Positions 57,827 through 64,000 of a stretch of DNA of 64,000 nucleotides are shown here, piece after piece (position 1 is the first letter of the stretch; every line of letters starts with the position of its first letter). Source of the DNA: Sulfurovaceae bacterium (lineage in GTDB: Bacteria > Campylobacterota > Campylobacteria > Campylobacterales > Sulfurovaceae); NCBI GenBank assembly GCA_028714675.1, contig JAQTLV010000003.1, forward strand, positions 248,001 to 312,000. The letters are read 5' to 3'. A program made the translations under genes and the position numbers. The notes under the pieces were generated by a model. It was not told where the DNA came from. It saw nothing but the letters and a program-made list of their open reading frames with translations, and ran no database searches.

Positions 57827-58300
57827 ATGTTAAAAATAATTTTTAGTTTTTGTGTTGTTGCCATTTTTTTGGCTGGATGCTCTAGTAAAGAAAATGATTC
57901 TTTGTTAAATGATTTTAACAATAAACGAGATAAATTTGAACAAATCCAAAATACAAACAAAGTTACAATCTCACAAAATGGCAGAGTTGTAGGTTTTATA
58001 ACAGGACTTTATCAACTAGATGCTAAATATGAGAAGTTCTTAGTAGGTGTATATGCTCAAGAAGAATTACAAAATCTACACTTTGCATTAGATGGGAAAG
58101 ATACTTTAAGAGTTGAAGAGTTGCAAAATAGTGACTATAGACTAAAACAAATGCCACTAAAAAACAAATGGAGTAGATACTTTGAAGTGACTTTTATCAA
58201 AAGTAACTCAAATGTCATGAAGCTTAATATTATAAATGGAAAAATTTGGAGTCAAGAGATGATATTTTCAAAAGTACCAAATTATCTAAATTCAAAATAA
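57827..58300 (+). CDS. Lipoprotein of unknown function
   Basis: A 157-residue lipoprotein: signal sequence then lipobox FLAGC. The mature part (VTISQNGRVVGFITGLYQLDAKYEKFLVGVYAQ and so on) has a beta-rich pattern and no motif I recognise. It diverges from mobB and converges with crcB. It looks like a Campylobacterota-specific envelope protein. Confidence 0.75.
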   Translation: MLKIIFSFCVVAIFLAGCSSKENDSLLNDFNNKRDKFEQIQNTNKVTISQNGRVVGFITGLYQLDAKYEKFLVGVYAQEELQNLHFALDGKDTLRVEELQNSDYRLKQMPLKNKWSRYFEVTFIKSNSNVMKLNIINGKIWSQEMIFSKVPNYLNSK

Positions 58301-58307
58301 CTTATTT

Positions 58308-58700
58308 TTAGTTTACTTTATATAATTGCACAACAAGTAAATATCCCAATGCACTAAGGGCTATCGTGCCTATCAAGTTTATAGCTATATTACTAAAAGC
58401 TTGTAAAAATTTTCCAGATTCAAGTAAAAAAAAGCTTTCAATAGCAAAAGTTGAATATGTAGTAAGCGCACCTAAAAAACCTGTAACCAAAAAGCTTTTT
58501 ATGTTTGGTGGCAGTGTAGGGTGATGATGAAAGTATGCGAACAGCATACCTATTATCAAACTTCCTGATAAGTTGACCATGATGGTTCCGTATGGAAGAT
58601 AATTACTAAAGTTTTTTGAAGCAAAGCCATTTACGAGCATTCTAGCAATTGCACCGAGTGCTCCACCACTACCTACCGCGATTATTAAACCTAAGTTCAT
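58308..58700 (-). CDS. crcB: Fluoride exporter CrcB/Fluc
   Basis: A 130-residue four-helix membrane protein forming dual-topology dimeric fluoride channels. Family marks are GGALGAIARMLVN, PYGTIMVNLSGSLIIGML and TGFLGALTTYSTFAIESF. It overlaps the upstream plsC-like gene by 32 bases, so it is read by translational coupling. No fluoride riboswitch is seen, as there is no leader. Confidence 0.93.
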   Translation of the reverse strand: MNLGLIIAVGSGGALGAIARMLVNGFASKNFSNYLPYGTIMVNLSGSLIIGMLFAYFHHHPTLPPNIKSFLVTGFLGALTTYSTFAIESFFLLESGKFLQAFSNIAINLIGTIALSALGYLLVVQLYKVN

Positions 58701-59382
58701 CGTCTATAGCCTCCTGCATTTTCTTTTGAATATCTTCATACCAATCCTCGCTAGAGTTTTCAACATCAATAAGCGGCAAAAAATTAAAAACTACATCGCT
58801 TTTATGACTTGTCTTTTTTGATTCGTCTATAAGCATTCTACTTCCAGTAACAACAACAGGCTGAATTTTTAAATGTAGCTTTTCGGACAATATCTTTGCA
58901 CCTGATTTGAAATTAAGAAGTTTTTGACTTTTAGACCTTGTGCCTTCTGGGAAAATAACAACTTTTCTATGAAGTGTTTCAAGAGAAAACTTTACATCGT
59001 TTATAAGTTTCAAAATTGTTCTTTTACTTTCTCTATCAACCGATATCATTTCTCCCAATTTTAACAGTTGTCCTATATATGGAATCTCAAATAATTCTTT
59101 TTTTGCCATCCATCTTAAATGATTTGTTTGCAATGACTCCATCGCTATGATATCCACAATACCTTGATGATTTAAAATATACATATCTGCATCTAAATCC
59201 ATCTTCCCAACTTTAATCGCTCTACTGCCAAGCAAAAACATAATAATACGATTTAGCTTATGCATAATGATGCCTTTATGTTTTCTAAAAAGAAACACAA
59301 GAGGAATCATAAAAAATACAACTACAGTAAAAATTACAAATGCACTCCAAAAAAATCTAATTTTGGATAAAAAGAAACTCAA
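58669..59382 (-). CDS. plsC: 1-acyl-glycerol-3-phosphate acyltransferase family protein
   Basis: A 237-residue PlsC-type acyltransferase with two N-terminal hydrophobic segments, the HX4D motif LNHQGIVD, and FPEGTRSKSQKLLNF. It is the second PlsC paralogue in the window (the other is at 46463) and the more canonical in length. It starts 4 bases inside the end of purQ, in the purine operon. Confidence 0.9.
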   Translation of the reverse strand: MSFFLSKIRFFWSAFVIFTVVVFFMIPLVFLFRKHKGIIMHKLNRIIMFLLGSRAIKVGKMDLDADMYILNHQGIVDIIAMESLQTNHLRWMAKKELFEIPYIGQLLKLGEMISVDRESKRTILKLINDVKFSLETLHRKVVIFPEGTRSKSQKLLNFKSGAKILSEKLHLKIQPVVVTGSRMLIDESKKTSHKSDVVFNFLPLIDVENSSEDWYEDIQKKMQEAIDDELRFNNRGR

Positions 59383-60050
59383 TTTTCAAAACCTTTTAGC
59401 ATTTTGACTCCATCATCACTTCCAAGAAGCATTTCTATAGCACGCTCTGGATGAGGCATAAGACCAAAAACATTTTTTGTTTCATTACAAATACCAGCAA
59501 TTGCTTCAACTGAACCATTTATGGAATCTTCATTTCCATTTTCATCACAATATTTCAATAGCACTTGCCCGTTTGCTTTCATCTTTGCTAAATTCTCATC
59601 ATCAACATAATAATTTCCATCAGCATGAGCTATAGGTATATGTAAAACTTCATCTTTTTTGCATTTTTTCAAAAAAGTATTATCAGTTGATACAACTTTT
59701 AGGTGTTGATACTTTGATATAAAATGCAAATTCGTATTTCTTTTTAATGCACCAGGAAGCAAGTTTGCTTCGGTTAAAATCTGAAATCCATTGCAAATAC
59801 CAAGCACCTTGCCTCCATTGGCAGCAAATTTACTTACCTCTTGCATAACAGGAGCAAATCTAGCGATAGAACCTGATCTTAGATAGTCACCATATGAAAA
59901 TCCACCTGGAACTACAACTAAATCAACATTATCTGGTAATGTTTTATCATTGTGCCAAATTATTTGTGTAGTATGTCCTAATTTTTCAAATGCATACTGC
60001 GTATCAAACTCGCAGTTTGTACCAGGAAAGCGTAAAATTGCTACATTCAT
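59379..60050 (-). CDS. purQ: Phosphoribosylformylglycinamidine synthase, glutaminase subunit
   Basis: A 223-residue class I amidotransferase supplying ammonia to PurL in purine synthesis. The nucleophilic Cys is in VLGICNGFQIL, and the His-Glu pair in LMPHPERA. It overlaps purS and plsC by 4 bases each. The large subunit purL is not in the window. Confidence 0.96.
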   Translation of the reverse strand: MNVAILRFPGTNCEFDTQYAFEKLGHTTQIIWHNDKTLPDNVDLVVVPGGFSYGDYLRSGSIARFAPVMQEVSKFAANGGKVLGICNGFQILTEANLLPGALKRNTNLHFISKYQHLKVVSTDNTFLKKCKKDEVLHIPIAHADGNYYVDDENLAKMKANGQVLLKYCDENGNEDSINGSVEAIAGICNETKNVFGLMPHPERAIEMLLGSDDGVKMLKGFEN

Positions 60051-60280
60051 GGTTTAAGCTCGAAATCATAATCTTCTATAACGGTATTAGCAAGAAGTGT
60101 TTCGCACATCTCTTTAATCATATCAGGAGTAGTACTGCTATCAACATCAAGTACTATTTGTTTGCCTATTCTAACATCGTTTATACCTTTAAATCCAAGA
60201 GAACCAAGTGCATGGTGAGCTGCTTTTCCTTGTGGATCAAGAACTCCTTGTTTAAGATACACATTTACGATTGCTTTCAT
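60047..60280 (-). CDS. purS: Phosphoribosylformylglycinamidine synthase subunit PurS
   Basis: A 77-residue small subunit linking PurQ to PurL, with the family start [24 protein letters not shown]. It overlaps both neighbours by 4 bases (ATGA type), giving a tightly coupled purC-purS-purQ order. Confidence 0.95.
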   Translation of the reverse strand: MKAIVNVYLKQGVLDPQGKAAHHALGSLGFKGINDVRIGKQIVLDVDSSTTPDMIKEMCETLLANTVIEDYDFELKP

Positions 60281-60996
60281 TTATTACTCCCTAAAATTCT
60301 TTTTAATACCTCTTCATATGCTACCTTTAAACCACCGAGACCTTGTCTAAATCTATCTTTATCCATTTTTTCGCCAGTGGTGCTATCCCATAATCTAAAA
60401 TTATCTGGGCTTAACTCGTCTATTAAAATAATATTATTGTTGATATCTCTTCCAAACTCTAATTTAAAATCAACCAATGTGAGATTTAATTTTGCATAAA
60501 AATCTTTCAATAACACATTTATCTTTCTAGCAATATATCTTATATATTCAAGCTCACTCTCATCTCTTATGAGTTTTAGTATCAAACAATGTTGGTCATT
60601 TAATTTTGGATCTCCAAGCTCATCATTTTTATAATCAAACTCAACAAGCGTAAACGGAAGAACTTCCCCGTCTTTAATCCCTAGATTTCTACTTAAACTA
60701 CCAGTTGCTATATTTCTAACAATAACTTCTATTTTTATTACTTCTGCTTTTTTGTGCAACATATGATTATCATCTATCATTTTTACAAAATGCGTACTTA
60801 TACCTTTGTTTTCTAGATATTCGAAAAGTTGTGCAGAAATTTTATTGTTTAATGCACCTTTCCCTTCTTCAACAGCCTTTTTTTCACCATTAAACGCAGT
60901 TAACTCGTCTTTAAACTCTGAGATATATAGGTTTTCATCTTGCGTTGTCCATATTTTTTTTGCTTTCCCCTCGTAAAGAAGCATTGCTTTTGTCAT
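60277..60996 (-). CDS. purC: SAICAR synthetase
   Basis: A 239-residue ligase joining aspartate to CAIR in purine synthesis. Marks are [11 protein letters not shown] at the start, [15 protein letters not shown]-type motif ([13 protein letters not shown]), and [14 protein letters not shown] near the end. It starts 4 bases inside the end of the protease gene. Confidence 0.96.
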   Translation of the reverse strand: MTKAMLLYEGKAKKIWTTQDENLYISEFKDELTAFNGEKKAVEEGKGALNNKISAQLFEYLENKGISTHFVKMIDDNHMLHKKAEVIKIEVIVRNIATGSLSRNLGIKDGEVLPFTLVEFDYKNDELGDPKLNDQHCLILKLIRDESELEYIRYIARKINVLLKDFYAKLNLTLVDFKLEFGRDINNNIILIDELSPDNFRLWDSTTGEKMDKDRFRQGLGGLKVAYEEVLKRILGSNK

Positions 60997-62333
60997 TTTT
61001 TTCTTCCCTCTGTAATAATTAACGCTTTTAATATATCGCTCGCACCTTTTAGCTGTGAATCTTTGTTTATTTCAGATTCACTCATATTGTTTCCTTTGTT
61101 TGAAAGTGTATTTTGCATAACCTCAGGAGTAGTGTTATTTGAATCACTAACTGTTAAATGCTTGTCTAGCTCACTCTCTTTGATTAAACTATTATTACTT
61201 GCATCTCCATTGGTTATAGAACCAAGATGAATAACAACATCAGGATCTACACCTTTGGCTTGTATAGATCTTCCGCTTGGCAAGTAATATCTAGCAACAG
61301 TCAATCTAAGTCCTTCCTCGTTTCCTATAGGAATAACAGCTTGAACACTTCCTTTGCCAAATGTTTTTTCGCCTACAACTACAGCACGTTTAAGATCTTG
61401 TAATGCACCACTTACAATTTCACTTGCACTAGCACTTCCACCATCAACCAAAACTACCATAGGTGTTTTAACATCATCTTTATCTGCTTTTGCATTAAAT
61501 GTTATATTCTCTGCTTTGCTTCGTCCTTTTTGAGAAACAATTACACCTTTATCAACAAAAAGATCAACTAGTCCTACAGCTTGGTCTAAAAGCCCGCCAG
61601 GATTGCTTCTAAGGTCTAAAACTATACCTTTTGCTTTTGAATATTTTGTAAGTGCTTTTTTAACTTCTTTTACTACATTTTGATCAAAAGATGTAACTTG
61701 AATATATAGCAAATCACCATCTATAACTTTTGCAAATACTGACTGAACTTTTATTATTGCTCGGTTTATTTTGATTTCACGAGGTTTTGTTTCATTTTTT
61801 CTAAGAATTGTTAGTGTTATGCTACTTCCAGGCTTGCCCCTCATGATGCTAACCGCTTCATCTATATTCATACCCATTGTGGCTTTATTATCAAGTTTGA
61901 TGATTATATCACCAGCTTTAACACCAGCTTTGTAAGCAGGAGTGTCTTGAATAGGTGCAATAACGGTAAGTGACCCATCTTTCATTCCTACAGATATTCC
62001 AAGACCTCCGAATTCACCTTTTGTGTGAACATTTAAGTCTTTATACTCTTTTTTATCCATATAAGATGAATGAGCATCAAGGTTACTCATGAGTCCTTTT
62101 AAGGCTTTGTCAACAAGTTCTGTTGTATTTGTTTCATCAACATATTCATGTTCAATTAAATTTAAAATTTTTGTAAATTTTATATAAGCTTCAAGTTTTT
62201 CTTTTGAAATAGTTTGATTTTGCTGTGTTTGTTCAACAACTGGAGGCTCGGCATTGGCGTTTAATCCAATATAATAACTACCGATTGCAACTGCTATAGA
62301 CGACAATATAAATGGTTTTGTTTTGTTAGTCAT
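60993..62333 (-). CDS. Carboxy-terminal processing protease (S41)
   Basis: A 446-residue exported protease with an N-terminal hydrophobic signal/anchor, a PDZ domain (about 95-185, [14 protein letters not shown]), and the S41 catalytic Ser-Lys pair in [12 protein letters not shown] and GEKTFGKGS. It trims C-termini of periplasmic or envelope proteins; the C-terminal tail is Asn/Ser-rich. It is the first gene of the unit that continues into purC, purS, purQ, plsC and crcB, all overlapping. Confidence 0.95.
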   Translation of the reverse strand: MTNKTKPFILSSIAVAIGSYYIGLNANAEPPVVEQTQQNQTISKEKLEAYIKFTKILNLIEHEYVDETNTTELVDKALKGLMSNLDAHSSYMDKKEYKDLNVHTKGEFGGLGISVGMKDGSLTVIAPIQDTPAYKAGVKAGDIIIKLDNKATMGMNIDEAVSIMRGKPGSSITLTILRKNETKPREIKINRAIIKVQSVFAKVIDGDLLYIQVTSFDQNVVKEVKKALTKYSKAKGIVLDLRSNPGGLLDQAVGLVDLFVDKGVIVSQKGRSKAENITFNAKADKDDVKTPMVVLVDGGSASASEIVSGALQDLKRAVVVGEKTFGKGSVQAVIPIGNEEGLRLTVARYYLPSGRSIQAKGVDPDVVIHLGSITNGDASNNSLIKESELDKHLTVSDSNNTTPEVMQNTLSNKGNNMSESEINKDSQLKGASDILKALIITEGRKK

Positions 62334-62443
62334 GCTAATTAATTACCTTTTGCATTCTTTGAGAATAATATTTTATTTAAAAAGCTCTAAATTTATGCTT
62401 TTTATTTAGCATATGATACTACATCTTTGATGTTAATGAAGGA

Positions 62444-63796
62444 TTAATATATGGTATTTATATTGAAATTTTTGCTTTTTATCTTTATTTTTTGGATTTT
62501 TGATAAATTTTTATCCATTTCTTGTTTTTTTACTGCAATATATGACTTTTTGTCAGTTATTGTTATATCACCTATATTTTTAGCATCAAACCCCAAATCT
62601 TTACATAAAGCTCCAAGCAAATCGCCTTTTCTTAACTTGTCTTTTTTCCCGCCAAAAACACAAATTGTGCCAAAATTACCTTTTACCGTAAAATTCTTGT
62701 CTATTGCTAAATTATCTACATTCAGAGGAGACAGATCTGGTAAAATCTCTGATGCTAATTTTTCTTCTCTGCTTGTATATAATGATACAGCAATTCCTTC
62801 TTTACCAGCTCTTGCTGTTCTGCCTATACGATGAGTATATGTTTCGCTCTTAAATGGAATATCAAAGTTAACTACCAACTCTACATCATCTATATCCAAT
62901 CCCCTAGATGCTACATCTGTTGCGATGAGCAAAGGCAGTGAACCATTTTTAAACAGCAAAAGTGCTTCATCTCTATCTTTTTGCTCAAAATCTCCATGCA
63001 ACAAAGCAATATCAAAATGTAAATCTTCTAAAAAATCAAAAAGACTATTTGCTTCAACTTTTGTGTTGCAAAAAACTATAGTTGATTTTGGCTTGAATGA
63101 TTTTAAAACAGATAATAGGGCTTGATATTTATCTTTTGTTTTATATAAATACTCTTCTATTTCAATAGCACAATCTGTCTGCATTTTTATCATTGTAGGA
63201 TTTTTCATAATTTTTGAAGCCAATTTTTCTATATTTGAAGGATATGTAGCAGAAAAAAGCATCGTTTGTGGTTTATTTTTGATATGACTTATGACCTTTA
63301 TAATATCATCAAAGAATCCCATATCAAGCATCCTGTCGGCTTCATCTAAAACCAAAGTTTCTATATTATCAAGAATCAAAGTTTCTCTAAATAGATGATC
63401 ATTTAATCTGCCAGCTGTTCCTATAACAACATCGACACCATTTTGCATATTGGCTACTTGACCTCTTAAACTTATGCCACCATAAAGAGTTACAATTTTT
63501 AGATTTTGCACAAAAGTCCCAAGGCTTCTAAAAACAGTTGCTATTTGTTCGCATAGCTCTCTGGTTGGAGCGATAACGAGTACTTTTGGATTTTTATTTT
63601 TAGGATTTAATTTTTCTATTATTGGCAATGCAAAAGATATAGTCTTACCGGAACCTGTTTTGGCTTCTACTATAATGTCTTTGCCAGCAATAATGGCAGG
63701 TATTGCCTCTTGTTGTACTAGGGTGAGTGTATCTAATCCAAGGTTTTTTACTATATTCTTTAGCTCGTCTTGAATATCTAAATCATTAAAATGCAA
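62444..63796 (-). CDS. DEAD-box RNA helicase, DbpA-like
   Basis: A 450-residue RNA helicase. Motifs in order: AKTGSGKT, PTRELCEQIA, TAGR, VLDEADRML, FSATY, then VATDVASRGLD and HRIGRTARAG. The C-terminal domain (about 365-440, GTICVFGGKKDKLRKGDLLGAL) is the small RNA-binding fold of DbpA, which docks on 23S rRNA during 50S assembly. It stands alone, divergent from clpB. Confidence 0.92.
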   Translation of the reverse strand: MHFNDLDIQDELKNIVKNLGLDTLTLVQQEAIPAIIAGKDIIVEAKTGSGKTISFALPIIEKLNPKNKNPKVLVIAPTRELCEQIATVFRSLGTFVQNLKIVTLYGGISLRGQVANMQNGVDVVIGTAGRLNDHLFRETLILDNIETLVLDEADRMLDMGFFDDIIKVISHIKNKPQTMLFSATYPSNIEKLASKIMKNPTMIKMQTDCAIEIEEYLYKTKDKYQALLSVLKSFKPKSTIVFCNTKVEANSLFDFLEDLHFDIALLHGDFEQKDRDEALLLFKNGSLPLLIATDVASRGLDIDDVELVVNFDIPFKSETYTHRIGRTARAGKEGIAVSLYTSREEKLASEILPDLSPLNVDNLAIDKNFTVKGNFGTICVFGGKKDKLRKGDLLGALCKDLGFDAKNIGDITITDKKSYIAVKKQEMDKNLSKIQKIKIKSKNFNINTIY

Positions 63797-63868
63797 TTTG
63801 TCTCTTTTTTGATGGAATTATATCTAAATTTAATTATTCCATTAGTTAAATATCACAACTCAACAAAC

Positions 63869-63898
63869 TTGACAACACTTGACTAAAAGTTGTATAAT
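63869..63898 (+). promoter_or_regulatory. Near-consensus sigma-70 promoter of clpB
   Basis: TTGACA at 63869-63874 and TATAAT at 63893-63898 are 18 bases apart, the best promoter in the window. An imperfect 9-bp dyad (ACAACACTT and AAAAGTTGT, 63872-63893) lies between the two elements, a possible operator for heat-shock control. Confidence 0.65.
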
Positions 63899-63928
63899 TT
63901 TAAAAACTTTAAAAATTAAGGATTAACT

Positions 63929-64000
63929 ATGAGTATATTAGAAAAACTTACCAATCAAATGACATCTACTATAGAATCATCTTTATCTTTAGCACTACAT
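63929..64000 (+). CDS. clpB: Start of ClpB disaggregase (cut by window edge)
   Basis: The first 24 codons, MSILEKLTNQMTSTIESSLSLALH, resemble the N-terminal helix of ClpB in Campylobacterota, and AAGGATT precedes the ATG. ClpB refolds aggregated proteins with DnaK. The identification rests on a short stretch plus the strong, possibly heat-regulated promoter. Confidence 0.6.
   Translation, partial: MSILEKLTNQMTSTIESSLSLALH

Noticed and set aside
58308-58700. Fluoride riboswitch before crcB
   Set aside because: crcB starts inside the upstream gene, so there is no leader to hold one.

Overview
This window is AT-rich chromosomal DNA from a member of the Campylobacterota (Epsilonproteobacteria). 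The evidence is gene content and order: oorDABC in the Helicobacter/Campylobacter order, a monomeric NADP-isocitrate dehydrogenase, a RibBA with a degenerate cyclohydrolase half, a metG / small Cys protein / fbp / mobB block that I remember from Campylobacter jejuni, and a ClpB-like start at the right edge. The carbon-metabolism cluster looks most like Sulfurimonas or its relatives, but I cannot fix the genus. No rRNA, CRISPR array or prophage is visible.

Layout. 1-3.2 kb: a two-component system, two small c-type cytochromes and a repeat-containing lipoprotein. 3.3-6.8 kb: dnaE. 7-17.3 kb: a citric-acid-cycle block on the + strand (icd, mdh, fumC, sucC, sucD, oorD, oorA, oorB, oorC), which converts isocitrate to malate with a ferredoxin-linked 2-oxoglutarate step and could run in either direction. 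17.3-23.4 kb: a cytochrome c, the RNase P RNA gene, a molybdopterin oxidoreductase, argD, a MidA-type methyltransferase, an ankyrin protein, thiS and acpS. 23.5-27.6 kb: a restriction-modification island on the - strand, made of a large methyltransferase fusing a cytosine-C5 and an adenine-N6 domain, a 123-residue protein of unknown role and an HNH endonuclease. 27.9-31.2 kb: a toxin-antitoxin pair, radA, an MFS transporter, and the initiator tRNA and tRNA-Gln.

31.4-42.6 kb: ribBA, a second two-component system, and an acetate-uptake and activation cluster (porin, DUF485 protein, ActP, a cNMP/CBS/DUF294 protein, a DEDDh exonuclease, acs). 42.7-54.4 kb: housekeeping genes (uracil-DNA glycosylase, superoxide reductase, ppnP, short asparaginase, fabI, an RNA methyltransferase, plsC, cdsA, a CitE-like lyase, a PIF1/RecD-like helicase, a lipid-kinase-like protein, a thioredoxin-like lipoprotein, a MurF-N-like protein, metG). 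54.4-56.2 kb: a small accessory insertion with a REP-associated tyrosine transposase (RAYT), four copies of its palindromic repeat in inverted pairs, and an unknown membrane-anchored protein. 56.2-64 kb: fbp, mobB, a lipoprotein, crcB, plsC, purQ, purS, purC, a carboxy-terminal protease, a DbpA-like RNA helicase and the first codons of clpB.

The two regions most worth following are the fused methyltransferase island with its unexplained middle gene, and the RAYT/REP island, where the 3' end of the transposase gene has been duplicated together with a REP and a neighbouring reading frame ends inside a REP. I see no wholly new system that the sequence alone can prove.
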